A stretch of DNA of 64,000 nucleotides, from NCBI GenBank assembly GCA_014649355.1, contig BMSW01000016.1, forward strand, positions 113,004 through 177,003, written 5' to 3'. Shown here in pieces: positions 17,090 through 25,614 of the stretch (its first letter is position 1; every line of letters begins with the position of its first letter). The notes below the pieces were generated by a model that searched no databases, was not told the DNA's origin, and saw nothing but the letters and a program-made list of their open reading frames with translations. A program made the translations under genes and the position numbers. The DNA is from Streptomyces althioticus. GTDB taxonomy: Bacteria; Actinomycetota; Actinomycetes; Streptomycetales; Streptomycetaceae.

Positions 17090-18328
17090 TCAGTTGCCGA
17101 CGCGGCGGCGCAGGTCCTGGAACGCGGTGTAGTTGGCGATGACCTCGATCCGGCCCGGCGGCGACATCTGGACCGCCTGGTCGAGGTTCTCGCACACCTG
17201 GAACTGCTGGTTGGCGACCTCGAGGCGTACCGCCAGGTCCAGCTTCCGGTCGCCGATGACGCAGATCGGGTGGCCGGTGAGCCGGGTGTAGTCGACGTCC
17301 CACAGCCAGGAGGTGTCGGTGCCGTCGGCGGAGCGCGCGTTCACCGACAGGATCACCGGGGTCGGCGGCGGGTCGATCAGCGAGAACGTCTCCAGCCAGC
17401 CCGCGGGGTTCTTCGCGAGCAGCAGCCGCAGGTCACGGCCCTGGAACTGGACGACGTCGTAGCGGCCGGCGACGGCCTGCACCTGGTACATGCGCTCCAG
17501 GGCCACCTGCGGCGGCACCCCGAAGACGGCGGCGACGGCCGCGGAGGACGCGGCGTTGGCCTTGTTGGCGCGGCCCGGCAGCTGGAGGTGGATCGGCCAG
17601 GCGGAGCCGTGCGGGTCGAGCACGTGGTCGCCGGAGAGCGCCCAGCTCGGGGTGGGGCGGCGGAAGCCGCACTCGCCGCAGAACCAGTCGTCGCCGGGGC
17701 GCTGCATCACGCCGCCGCACGACGGGCAGGACCAGGCGTCGTCCTTCCACATCTGGCCGGCGGCCACCCAGATCACGTTGGGGGAGGACGACGCGGCCCA
17801 CACCACCAGCGGATCGTCGGCGTTGGCCACGATCACGGCCTTGGAGCCGGCCAGGCCCTCGCGCCAGGCCTCCGCGAGCATGCGGGTCTCCGCGGCGCGG
17901 TCGAGCTGGTCGCGGGAGAGGTTGAGCAGGGCGATGCACTTGGGCTCGGTGGCCTGTGCGACGCCGACCAGGTACTTCTCGTCGACCTCGATCACGCCGT
18001 AGCGGGCGTCCTCGCCGGCCGCGAGGGCCGAGGTGATGCCGGCCGGCATGTTGGCGCCGAGGGCGTTGGAGACGACCGGGCCGGCCGCCTTGAGCGCCTC
18101 GGCGATGAGCCGGGTGGTGGTGGTCTTGCCGTTGGTCGCCGAGACGAGGGTCACGTCCAGGTGCGCGGCGAGCCGGTGGAGAAGGTCGGGGTCGAGTTTC
18201 AGGGCCACCCGGCCGCCGATCACCGAACCGCTGCCGCGCCCTGCGGCGCGGGATGCCGCCGCGACCGCCTTGCCCGCGGTCACGGCCAGCTTGGCCCGCG
18301 GCGTGAGCGGGTCCGAGTTGCCTGCCAT
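17090..18328 (-). CDS. murT: lipid II isoglutaminyl synthase, Mur-ligase subunit MurT
   Basis: 412 residues, Mur ligase family. Activates the D-Glu alpha-carboxylate for amidation. Seen: P-loop SATNGKTTTTRLIAE (about 64-78), the ribbon with CPSCGG and CGECG (about 203-226), four cysteines typical of MurT, and C-terminal DUF1727 region with DVDYTRLTG. Transcribed with gatD. The 147-bp gap to the divergent deformylase gene should hold both promoters. Confidence 0.94.
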   Translation of the reverse strand: MAGNSDPLTPRAKLAVTAGKAVAAASRAAGRGSGSVIGGRVALKLDPDLLHRLAAHLDVTLVSATNGKTTTTRLIAEALKAAGPVVSNALGANMPAGITSALAAGEDARYGVIEVDEKYLVGVAQATEPKCIALLNLSRDQLDRAAETRMLAEAWREGLAGSKAVIVANADDPLVVWAASSSPNVIWVAAGQMWKDDAWSCPSCGGVMQRPGDDWFCGECGFRRPTPSWALSGDHVLDPHGSAWPIHLQLPGRANKANAASSAAVAAVFGVPPQVALERMYQVQAVAGRYDVVQFQGRDLRLLLAKNPAGWLETFSLIDPPPTPVILSVNARSADGTDTSWLWDVDYTRLTGHPICVIGDRKLDLAVRLEVANQQFQVCENLDQAVQMSPPGRIEVIANYTAFQDLRRRVGN

Positions 18329-18462
18329 CAGTTCTCGATCCTCCTTGCGTACGCGCCGCGTCTGTGCCTGACGGCCACGTGGTGTGGGCTCAGCCTATCG
18401 AGATCCATTCGCCCTCCAGTACCGCGGCTCCGTCGTGGGACGGGGCGGGGATGCCAGGACCG

Positions 18463-18468
18463 TACCCT
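18463..18468 (+). promoter_or_regulatory. -10 hexamer of a probable leaderless def promoter
   Basis: TACCCT lies 7 nt before the ATG at 18476, and no purine-rich ribosome binding site is present. Confidence 0.45.
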
Positions 18469-18475
18469 TGCGGCC

Positions 18476-19021
18476 ATGCGACACGGCTCTCTGCCCGGCG
18501 TCCACGGACGCGTACGGCCCCTCACCCTGTTCTCGGACCCCGTCCTGCACACGCCGTGCGGGGAGGTCACCGACTTCGGTCCGGAACTGGCGGATCTGGT
18601 GGAGGACTTGTTCGCGACCATGTACGCGGCCGAGGGAGTGGGTCTGGCCGCGAACCAGATCGGCGTGCCGCTGCGGGTGTTCGTCTTCGACTGTCCGGAC
18701 GACGAGGACGTACGGCACCTCGGGCACGTGGTGAACCCGCGGCCGGTGGTGACGGACGGGGTGGTGGTGCGCGGACCCGAGGGCTGTCTGTCCCTGCCCG
18801 GCCTGGAGGCGGGGACGGAGCGGTACGACCACGCGGTGGTCGAGGGCTTCACGGTGACCGGGGAGCCGGTCACCGTGCACGGCACCGGGTTCTTCGCCCG
18901 CTGCCTCCAGCACGAGAGCGACCACCTGGACGGCACGGTCTACGCCGACCGCCTCGACGGCCGCCGGCACCGCAAGCTGATGCGCCAGGTCGCGCGCGCA
19001 TCCTGGCACCGCCCTGCCTGA
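18476..19021 (+). CDS. def: peptide deformylase
   Basis: 181 residues. Removes the N-formyl group from nascent proteins. All three family motifs are present: GVGLAANQIG (about 55-64), EGCLSLP with the metal-ligand cysteine (about 104-110), and QHESDHLDG with both metal-ligand histidines and the catalytic glutamate (about 145-153). Divergent from murT. Start at 18476 chosen because a -10-like box lies immediately upstream. Streptomyces usually carry several paralogues, so this need not be the housekeeping copy. Confidence 0.93.
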   Translation: MRHGSLPGVHGRVRPLTLFSDPVLHTPCGEVTDFGPELADLVEDLFATMYAAEGVGLAANQIGVPLRVFVFDCPDDEDVRHLGHVVNPRPVVTDGVVVRGPEGCLSLPGLEAGTERYDHAVVEGFTVTGEPVTVHGTGFFARCLQHESDHLDGTVYADRLDGRRHRKLMRQVARASWHRPA

Positions 19022-19034
19022 GCCAGGTGGCGGG

Positions 19035-19676
19035 TCAGAAGCCAGGGCCGCCCACCTTGTCGCCGGCCGCGGCCAGCCGGCCCCACAGCAGGTCGGCCAG
19101 GCTGCGGACCAACTCGGCGCGGTCACAGGGGCGTTCGCCGAGCCACCAGTCGCCGGCGGCGTGCATCATGCCGACGATGCCGTGGCCCCACACGCGCGCC
19201 AGCCGGTGGCTGCCGGGGCCGAGGTCGAGGCGGTCCTCGATCACCTGGGCCAGTTCCTCGCCCATCCGGCGCAGCAGCGGCGCCGAGTGCTTGCCCACGT
19301 CGAAGCCCTGCTCGCTCGGCGCGCCCTCCGCCGGGTGCATCAGGAAGCGGTAGACCTGGGGCCGCGCCTCGATCGCCGCCAGGTAGGTGTCCAGCGTGGC
19401 CTCGACCCGCTCCCGCCGTTCCGCGGGCGCGTCCAGCGCGGCCCGCAGCGAGTCCAGCAGGGCGTCGGTGTGGCGCTTGGCGAGGGCGGCGTAGAGTCCT
19501 CCCTTGTCGCCGAAGTGCCGGTAGAGGATGGGCTTGGTGATGCCGGCCTCGGCGGCGATGGCGTTCATCGAGGCCCCGGGACCGTCGCGCAGCACCACTC
19601 GGTCGGCGGCCTCCAGCAGCTCGCGCCGGCGTCGGTCGGCGGACCGCTGCTGCTCGGTCCGCTGTGTGGTGTCCAT
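19035..19676 (-). CDS. TetR-family transcriptional regulator
   Basis: 213 residues. N-terminal HTH (about 18-62, with MNAIAAEAGITKPILYRHFG) and a helical ligand domain. ATG at 19676 follows GGGGAG. Divergent from an acyl-CoA dehydrogenase gene; the shared spacer holds paired GTTAC-type palindromes over a promoter. Likely represses itself and the dehydrogenase in response to an acyl-CoA (inference). The C-terminus runs to 13 nt from the deformylase stop. Confidence 0.9.
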   Translation of the reverse strand: MDTTQRTEQQRSADRRRRELLEAADRVVLRDGPGASMNAIAAEAGITKPILYRHFGDKGGLYAALAKRHTDALLDSLRAALDAPAERRERVEATLDTYLAAIEARPQVYRFLMHPAEGAPSEQGFDVGKHSAPLLRRMGEELAQVIEDRLDLGPGSHRLARVWGHGIVGMMHAAGDWWLGERPCDRAELVRSLADLLWGRLAAAGDKVGGPGF

Positions 19677-19782
19677 GAGCTCTCCCCACCCGTGCTGAAT
19701 CGGTGACGCCTGCGCAAACTAACACTGATCACGGTCCCGACATCGAACGGGATGCCGGGCTGCCTGGGGAGTTGACTTTTCC

Positions 19783-19819
19783 TACTTGCCGGTAACAGAC
19801 TGGGGTTACCGCAAGTAAC
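19783..19819. promoter_or_regulatory. two adjacent palindromic operator elements
   Basis: ACTTGCCGGTAAC (19784-19796) and GTTACCGCAAGT (19805-19816) are near-exact reverse complements. The right part is itself a palindrome, GTTAC-CGCAA-GTAAC (19805-19819). A -35-like TTGACT (19772-19777) lies just upstream and TAACAG (19793-19798) falls inside the left arm. This is the expected position for TetR repression. Confidence 0.65.
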
Positions 19820-19846
19820 ATGCACGTGCGCCGCGCTGGAGGGGTC

Positions 19847-21073
19847 ATGGCCGAGTTCACCATGGAGCTCAACGACGAGCAGAAGGAGGTGCGGGACTGG
19901 CTGCACGGCTTCGCCGCCGACGTCATCCGCCCCGCCGCCGCCGAATGGGACGAGCGTGAGGAGACTCCCTGGCCGGTGATCCAGGAGGCGGCCAAGGTCG
20001 GCATCTACTCCCTGGACTTCTACGCCCAGCAGTACTTCGACGCAACCGGTCTCGGCATCCCCATGGCGATGGAGGAGCTGTTCTGGGGCGACGCGGGCAT
20101 CGCCCTGTCGATCGTCGGCACCGGCCTCGCCGCCGTCGGCGTCCTCGCCAACGGCACCGAGGAGCAGATCGGCACCTGGATCCCCCAGATGTACGGCGAC
20201 GTGAACGACGTGAAGGTCGCGGCCTTCTGCTCCTCCGAGCCCGACGCCGGCTCCGACGTGGCGTCCATGCGCACCCGCGCGGTGTACGACGAGGCCAAGG
20301 ACGAGTGGGTCCTCAACGGCACCAAGACCTGGGCGACCAACGGCGGCATCGCCAACGTCCACGTGGTGGTCGCGGTCGTCGACCCCGAGCTCGGCTCCAA
20401 GGGCCACGCGTCCTTCATCATCCCGCCGAACACCCCCGGTCTGTCCCAGGGCCAGAAGTTCCAGAAGCACGGCATCCGCGCCTCGCACACCGCCGAGGTC
20501 GTCCTCGAGGACGTGCGCGTCCCCGGTTCCTGCCTGCTCGGCGGCAAGGAGAAGCTCGACGAGCGTCTCGCCCGCGCCCGTGAGAAGGCCAAGAAGGGCG
20601 GCGAGCGCGTGAAGAACGCCGCCATGGCCACCTTCGAGGCCTCCCGCCCGGCCGTCGGCGCCATGGCCGTGGGCACCGCCCGCGCCGCGTACGAGGTCGC
20701 CCTGGACTACGCCAAGACGCGTGAGCAGTTCGGCCGCCCGATCATCGACAACCAGGGCGTCGCCTTCCAGCTCGCCGACATGCGCACCCAGATCGACGCC
20801 GCCCGTTTGCTGGTGTGGCGCGCCTCCTGGATGGGGGTCAACGGCAAGCCGTTCACGGCGGCCGAGGGCTCGATGTCGAAGCTGTTCGCCAGCGAGACCG
20901 CCAAGAAGGTCACCGCCCAGGCCATCCAGATCCTCGGCGGCAACGGCTACACCCGCGAGTACCCGGTCGAGCGGATGCACAGGGATGCCGCTATCTACAC
21001 CATTTTCGAGGGCACCAGCGAGATCCAGCGCCTCGTGATCGCCCGCACCCTCTCGGGCATGCCCATCCGCTGA
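19847..21073 (+). CDS. acyl-CoA dehydrogenase
   Basis: 408 residues, FAD enzyme of beta-oxidation-type alpha,beta-dehydrogenation. Seen: CSSEPDAGSDVASM and WATNGGIANVHVV in the FAD/substrate region, KTREQFGRPIIDNQGVAFQL, and the C-terminal IFEGTSEIQRLVIAR, which contains the usual catalytic glutamate. Start ATG at 19847 follows GGAGG; an upstream ATG at 19820 lies inside the operator and lacks a ribosome binding site. Controlled most likely by the divergent TetR protein. Confidence 0.93.
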   Translation: MAEFTMELNDEQKEVRDWLHGFAADVIRPAAAEWDEREETPWPVIQEAAKVGIYSLDFYAQQYFDATGLGIPMAMEELFWGDAGIALSIVGTGLAAVGVLANGTEEQIGTWIPQMYGDVNDVKVAAFCSSEPDAGSDVASMRTRAVYDEAKDEWVLNGTKTWATNGGIANVHVVVAVVDPELGSKGHASFIIPPNTPGLSQGQKFQKHGIRASHTAEVVLEDVRVPGSCLLGGKEKLDERLARAREKAKKGGERVKNAAMATFEASRPAVGAMAVGTARAAYEVALDYAKTREQFGRPIIDNQGVAFQLADMRTQIDAARLLVWRASWMGVNGKPFTAAEGSMSKLFASETAKKVTAQAIQILGGNGYTREYPVERMHRDAAIYTIFEGTSEIQRLVIARTLSGMPIR

Positions 21074-21078
21074 CCCAC

Positions 21079-21120
21079 CCGTGCGGGGGCGGTCCGGTCC
21101 GCCGGGTTGCCCCCGCACGG
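21079..21120. terminator. hairpin after the acyl-CoA dehydrogenase gene
   Basis: A 12-bp perfect inverted repeat (21079-21090 with 21109-21120) begins 5 nt after the stop codon. Confidence 0.75.
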
Positions 21121-21163
21121 CGTCCGGGCCAACCTCGGGGTGACCGACGCCTCGGAGGACGCG

Positions 21164-21829
21164 ATGACACGCACGGCCCGGGACCTGCTGCGGACGATCA
21201 CCGCGGAGCTCGCCCCCGACCCGCGCTCCAACCCCCTGGTGCCGCGGATCGCGGCGGGAAAGGCGGACCGCGAGGTGCTGGCGGCCCTCGCGCTGGAACA
21301 GACGCGGATCATCCCCGCGGACCGCCGCGCCTTCCTCCAGCTGGCCGTGCGGTCCACGGCCGAACCGGAGGCCGACGCGTACTTCACCGCCCTGGCCGAG
21401 GGCGAGGCGCTGGCCCAGCGGCGGCTGCCCGCCTTCGCCGCGGCCTGCGGCGTCGACGAGGACCGCGCCGCCGCGTACCTCCCACTGCCGGGCTGCCAGG
21501 CCTACCCGGCCTACGTCGCCTGGCTGGCCCTCAACGCCGCCCCGGCCGACGCCGTCCTCGCCGTCACCGCCAACTTCTCCGCCTGGGGCGGCTACTGCGC
21601 CACCATCGCCGCCGCATTGCGCACCCACTACGGCTTCGACGACGAGGCCTGCGCCTTCTTCGACTTCTTCTTCGCCGAGCCGGCCGGGGAACCGGACCGC
21701 GCGGCGGAGCGGGCCGTCCAGGCGGCCCTGGACGCCGGCCGCCTCGACGAGCGGCGCGCCCGCGCCTACGGACACCTGTTGCAGAGTTACGAAGCGCTGT
21801 TCTGGCGCACCCTCGAACGACCGGCCTGA
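21164..21829 (+). CDS. TenA/PqqC-like (haem-oxygenase fold) protein
   Basis: 221 residues, mostly helical. Seen: LALEQTRIIPADRRAFLQLA, AEGEALAQRRLPAFAAACG, and the aromatic stretch ANFSAWGGYCATIAAAL, then ACAFFDFFFAEP. This matches the TENA/THI-4/PqqC fold in length and layout. I cannot identify the thiaminase or PqqC active-site set, so the reaction is unknown. Start ATG at 21164 follows GGAGG. It follows the acyl-CoA dehydrogenase but is separated from it by a terminator-like hairpin. Confidence 0.68.
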   Translation: MTRTARDLLRTITAELAPDPRSNPLVPRIAAGKADREVLAALALEQTRIIPADRRAFLQLAVRSTAEPEADAYFTALAEGEALAQRRLPAFAAACGVDEDRAAAYLPLPGCQAYPAYVAWLALNAAPADAVLAVTANFSAWGGYCATIAAALRTHYGFDDEACAFFDFFFAEPAGEPDRAAERAVQAALDAGRLDERRARAYGHLLQSYEALFWRTLERPA

Positions 21830-21839
21830 CGGCTCGCCG

Positions 21840-22076
21840 TCACGGCGTGGTGCCGCTGCTGTGCGCGATGCACGCCACGTCGATGCGGTCGGCGAGCTTC
21901 GCGAGCTCGATCGTCAGCGCGGCGACCGTGTCCTCGTCGAGCCCGCCCTCGCCGGACTCGACGAGCCGGACCCACCGGCCGCCGACCGTGCGCAGCAGCT
22001 TGCTGACGTCGGCGGCCGCCACCTGAAGGGTGCCGCGGTCGTCGACGATCAGAGGCAGTGTCACTTCGCGGTTCAC
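21840..22076 (-). CDS. DUF6213-type hypothetical protein
   Basis: 78 residues starting at GTG 22076 (VNREVTLPLIVDDRGTLQ). I recognise the family from Streptomyces genomes as DUF6213, from memory. It has a beta-rich first half, a helical acidic second half, and no TM segment or catalytic motif. No Shine-Dalgarno sequence is present; TACGAT lies 7 nt before the GTG. Function unknown. Confidence 0.75.
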   Translation of the reverse strand: MNREVTLPLIVDDRGTLQVAAADVSKLLRTVGGRWVRLVESGEGGLDEDTVAALTIELAKLADRIDVACIAHSSGTTP

Positions 22077-22083
22077 AGTCGGG

Positions 22084-22089
22084 ATCGTA
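22084..22089 (-). promoter_or_regulatory. -10 hexamer of a probable leaderless promoter
   Basis: TACGAT on the minus strand is 7 nt from the GTG at 22076, which decides the choice of start for the 78-residue protein. Confidence 0.55.
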
Positions 22090-22101
22090 GCCGTGCGGGC
22101 G

Positions 22102-23487
22102 TCACGCGCCGTGCCAAACAGTGGTGATGTTGCAGAACTCCCGGATTCCGTGCCCGGACAGCTCACGCCCGTAACCCGACCGCTTGACCCCGCCGAAGGG
22201 GAACGCGGGATGGGACGCCGTCATGCCGTTGACGTACACGCCACCCGCCTCGAGATCCCGGACGAACCGGTCGATCTCCGCCTCGTCACGCGTCCACACG
22301 TTCGAACTCAGCCCGAACGGGGTGTCGTTGGCGATGAGTACCGCCTCGTCCAGATCGTCCGCCCGGTACAGCGTGGCGACCGGGCCGAACGCCTCCTCCC
22401 GGTGGATGCGCATCTCGCGGTCGATGCCGGCCAGCACGGTCGGCGGGTAGAACCAGCCCGGTCCGTCCGGGCGTTCGCCACCGCACAGCACCGTGGCGCC
22501 GGCCCGCACGGCGTCGTCGACCAGCTCCTCCAGGTCCGTGCGGCCCTGCTCGCTGGAGAGCGGGCCGACGTCGGTGTCCTCGTCCATCGGGTCGCCGACC
22601 TTCAGCGCCTTCATGCCGGCGACGAACCGCTCGGTGAAGGCGTCGTAGACGTCGGTGTGCACGATGAACCGCTTGGCGGCGATGCAGGACTGGCCCGCGT
22701 TCTGCACCCGGGCCGTCACCGCGACCTCGGCGGCCCGGTCCAGGTCGGCCGAGGGCATCACCACGAACGGGTCGCTGCCGCCCAGCTCCAGTACCGTCTT
22801 CTTGATCATCTCGCCGCACGTCGAGGCCACCGCCCGCCCGGCCGGCTCGCTGCCGGTGAGGGTGGCCGCCTTGATCCGCTCGTCGCGCAGCAGGTCGTCG
22901 ACGGTGGCGGAGCCGATCAGCAGGGTCTGGAAACAGCCCTCGGTGAAGCCCGCCCGGTGGAACAGGTCCTCCAGGTACAGGGCGGTCTGCGGCACGTTCG
23001 ACGCGTGCTTCAGCAGCCCGACGTTGCCCGCCATCAGGGCGGGGGCGGCGAACCGCACCACCTGCCACAGCGGGAAGTTCCACGGCATCACCGCGAGCAC
23101 CGGGCCCAGCGGCCGGTACCGCACCAGGGCGCGGGAGGCGCCGGAGTCCTTCACGTCGGACGCGGCGGGCTCCTCGTCGGCGAGCAGCTCGGCCGCGTGG
23201 TCGGCGTACCAGTGCATCGCCTTCGCGCACTTCGCGGCCTCCGCGCGGGCCTGCGCGACCGGCTTGCCCATCTCCGTGGTGATCACCTTGCCGATGGCGT
23301 CCCGGTCCTCGTCGAGGATCTCGGCGGCGTGGTGCAGCAGACGGGACCGCTCCTCGAAGGTCGTCGTCCGGTACGTGCGGAAGGTGGCCTCCGCGAGCTG
23401 GAGCCGGCGTTCCAGCTCGTCCTCGTCCATGGGGTGGTACGTCTTGACGGTCTCGCCGTTCGCCGGGTTCACCGTGGCGATGTGCAT
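22102..23487 (-). CDS. NADP-dependent succinate-semialdehyde dehydrogenase-type aldehyde dehydrogenase
   Basis: 461 residues. Oxidises an aldehyde to the acid with NAD(P). Seen: MPWNFPLWQ (Asn of the oxyanion hole), KHASNVPQTA in the cofactor site, TGSEPAGRAVA, the general base in LELGGSDPFVV, the catalytic cysteine in NAGQSCIAAKRF, and EEAFGPVATLYR. ATG at 23487 follows GGAGGT. Close to GabD/Sad-type enzymes; no GABA transaminase is adjacent, so the substrate is inferred from family resemblance only. Confidence 0.88.
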   Translation of the reverse strand: MHIATVNPANGETVKTYHPMDEDELERRLQLAEATFRTYRTTTFEERSRLLHHAAEILDEDRDAIGKVITTEMGKPVAQARAEAAKCAKAMHWYADHAAELLADEEPAASDVKDSGASRALVRYRPLGPVLAVMPWNFPLWQVVRFAAPALMAGNVGLLKHASNVPQTALYLEDLFHRAGFTEGCFQTLLIGSATVDDLLRDERIKAATLTGSEPAGRAVASTCGEMIKKTVLELGGSDPFVVMPSADLDRAAEVAVTARVQNAGQSCIAAKRFIVHTDVYDAFTERFVAGMKALKVGDPMDEDTDVGPLSSEQGRTDLEELVDDAVRAGATVLCGGERPDGPGWFYPPTVLAGIDREMRIHREEAFGPVATLYRADDLDEAVLIANDTPFGLSSNVWTRDEAEIDRFVRDLEAGGVYVNGMTASHPAFPFGGVKRSGYGRELSGHGIREFCNITTVWHGA

Positions 23488-23564
23488 CACTGACCTCCAT
23501 GGGACGGGCTGTGCTCCGACGACCTTCCCGCGCGCCGAAGGGCGCCGCAACGCGGGAGGGTCTC

Positions 23565-24029
23565 TCAGAGCGAGTGCTCCGTGAGGCGGTCCAGAAACGC
23601 GGCCTGTGCCGACACGATCAGCTCGCGGGCCCGCTCCAGCGGGAACCAGGCGACGCGGTCCAGCTCCGGGAACTCCCGCGTCCGCCCCGACCTGGGCGGC
23701 CACTCCATGGTGAACGTGCCGGGCACGACGGACGCCGGGTCCAGGTCGCCCTCCACGGCCCATGCCGTGACCACCTTGCCGCCCGACTGGCGGACCTCCC
23801 CGAGCGGCACCGCCTCACCCTCCGGCGGGGGCAGTCCCAGCTCCTCCTCGAACTCGCGGCGCGCCGCCTCCCAGGCGGGCTCGTCGGGGCCGTACTCGCC
23901 CTTCGGCACGGTCCACGCCCCGGCGTCCCGGCGCGCGAAGAACGGGCCGCCCATGTGGCCCAGCAGCACCTCGACGCCCTCTCCGGTGCGCCGGAACAGC
24001 AGCAGGCCCGCGCTCCGGGCCGTCGTCAC
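23565..24029 (-). CDS. Nudix hydrolase
   Basis: 154 residues. The full Nudix box is present: glycine, five residues, E, seven residues, REFEEELGL (about 45-67). Layout resembles the diadenosine polyphosphate or NTP pyrophosphohydrolase group. GTG start at 24029 overlaps the ligase stop (GTGA, 24026-24029) and is preceded by GGAGG at 7 nt, so it is translationally coupled to the ligase. The pairing suggests removal of a nucleotide by-product or damaged nucleotide during repair (inference). Confidence 0.9.
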   Translation of the reverse strand: MTTARSAGLLLFRRTGEGVEVLLGHMGGPFFARRDAGAWTVPKGEYGPDEPAWEAARREFEEELGLPPPEGEAVPLGEVRQSGGKVVTAWAVEGDLDPASVVPGTFTMEWPPRSGRTREFPELDRVAWFPLERARELIVSAQAAFLDRLTEHSL

Positions 24030-25564
24030 GGCCGTACCTCCGGGTGGGCGGCGAGCACGGACTCGACCGTGTCCGCCTCCTCCGGCCGCTTGTCCTCGCG
24101 GTAGCGGACGACCCGGGCGAAGCGCAGGGTGACGCCGGCCGGGTAGCGGCTGGAGCGCTGGAGGCCGTCGTAGGCGATCTCCACGACGAGTTCGGGACGC
24201 ACGGTCACCGTGGAGCCGCTCTCGTCGACTGCGATCTCCCGCAGCCGCCCGGTCTGCCACTCCAGCATCGCGTCGGTCATGCCCTTGAAGGTCTTGCCGA
24301 GCATCGCGAACCCGCCGTCGGCGGTGCGGGCGCCCAGGTGCAGGTTGGACAGCTTGCCGGTGCGCCGGCCGTGACCCCACTCGGCGGCCAGCACCACCAG
24401 GTCCAGCGTGTGCACGGGCTTGACCTTCAGCCAGGACGCGCCGCGCCGCCCCGCGCTGTACGCGGCCTGAAGGCCCTTCACCACGACGCCCTCGTGGCCG
24501 CGCTCGAGCGTCTCGGCGAGGAACCGTTCCGCCGCCTCCAGGTCGTCGGGGCCGCCCACCAGCGTGCGCCGTACCCGCATCGGCTCCGGCACCAGGCGCG
24601 CCAGCTCGGCGTGCCGCTCGGAGAACGGCAGGTCCAGCAGGTCCCGGCCGTCCACCGACAGCGCGTCGAAGAACACGGGGGAGACCGGTGTCTCCCGGGC
24701 GGCCGTCGCCACGTCCACCCGGGACCCGACCCGCCCGGCCGTCTCCTGGAAGGAGCGCGGGCGCCCCGTGCCGTCGAAGGAGATCACCTCGCCGTCGAGG
24801 ATGAACCGCTCCACATCCAGCCCCCGCGCCGCCTCGGTCACCTCGGGCAGCCGGTCCGTGATGTCGTCCAGGGTGCGGGTGTGCACCCGCACGGTGTCGC
24901 CGTCGCGGTGCACCTGGACGCGGATGCCGTCGAGCTTCTCCTCGACCACGCACTCACCCAGCTTCCCGACCGCCTCCGCGACCGAGGAGGCGCTGTGCGC
25001 CAGCATGGGCTGCACCGGACGCCCGACGGTCAGCCGGAACCGCTCCAGCGCCTGGGGCCCGTCCGCCAGCAGCGCCCCGGCGACCGGCTGGAGCGACCCG
25101 GCGAGCATCACCGCCCGCCGTACGTCCGCCGAGGCGGCGCCGGTCGCCTGGGCCAGTCCCTCCACCGCCACCGCGTCCAGGGCGCCCTGACGCACCTCGC
25201 CGGTCAGCAGCCCCCGCAGGAAGCGCTGCTCCGCCTCGGTGGACGCGCCGAGCAGCTCGCCGACCAGGCGTGCCCGCTCGGCCTGCGAGCCCGGCCCGGA
25301 CACCTTCGCGAGCCGGGTGAGCAGCGCGTCCACCTCGCGCACGGTCAGGGACGGCTCGGCGGCGGGCGGCACCGGATCGCCCAGCACCTTCCAGCCCACC
25401 CCGATCCGCCCCTGCGGCAGCCGCCCCGCCAAATACGGGATGACGACCGGGACGTCGTCCGGCTCGGCCTCCCGGAACAGCTCGGCGAGCAGGGCGGTCT
25501 TCCGCGACCGCGCCGAGGCGGCGGCCACCTCCTGGGACACCTGGGCCAGCCGGGACAGCAACAT
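24026..25564 (-). CDS. lig: ATP-dependent DNA ligase
   Basis: 512 residues. Order: N-terminal DNA-binding domain (about 1-200), adenylation domain with lysine nucleophile in EEKLDGIRV (about 209-217), motif III FDALSVDG (about 290), motif IV EGVVVKGL (about 352), motif V SWLKVKP (about 371), then the OB domain. Resembles archaeal-type LigB of actinobacteria, which accompanies the essential NAD-dependent LigA. Coupled to the Nudix gene. No ribosome binding site is visible, and a small palindrome lies just upstream. Confidence 0.93.
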   Translation of the reverse strand: MLLSRLAQVSQEVAAASARSRKTALLAELFREAEPDDVPVVIPYLAGRLPQGRIGVGWKVLGDPVPPAAEPSLTVREVDALLTRLAKVSGPGSQAERARLVGELLGASTEAEQRFLRGLLTGEVRQGALDAVAVEGLAQATGAASADVRRAVMLAGSLQPVAGALLADGPQALERFRLTVGRPVQPMLAHSASSVAEAVGKLGECVVEEKLDGIRVQVHRDGDTVRVHTRTLDDITDRLPEVTEAARGLDVERFILDGEVISFDGTGRPRSFQETAGRVGSRVDVATAARETPVSPVFFDALSVDGRDLLDLPFSERHAELARLVPEPMRVRRTLVGGPDDLEAAERFLAETLERGHEGVVVKGLQAAYSAGRRGASWLKVKPVHTLDLVVLAAEWGHGRRTGKLSNLHLGARTADGGFAMLGKTFKGMTDAMLEWQTGRLREIAVDESGSTVTVRPELVVEIAYDGLQRSSRYPAGVTLRFARVVRYREDKRPEEADTVESVLAAHPEVRP

Positions 25565-25582
25565 GCAGTCATCGTGCTACGA

Positions 25583-25601
25583 AGGTGTGCCTTCTACACC
25601 T
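25583..25601. promoter_or_regulatory. AGGTGT-N7-ACACCT inverted repeat before the ligase gene
   Basis: A 6-bp perfect inverted repeat in the 50-bp gap between the flavoprotein stop (25615) and the ligase start (25564). It overlaps a second short hairpin, GAAGG-TGTG-CCTTC. It may be an operator or a small terminator. Confidence 0.35.
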
Positions 25602-25614
25602 CCGGATCCGGTGA

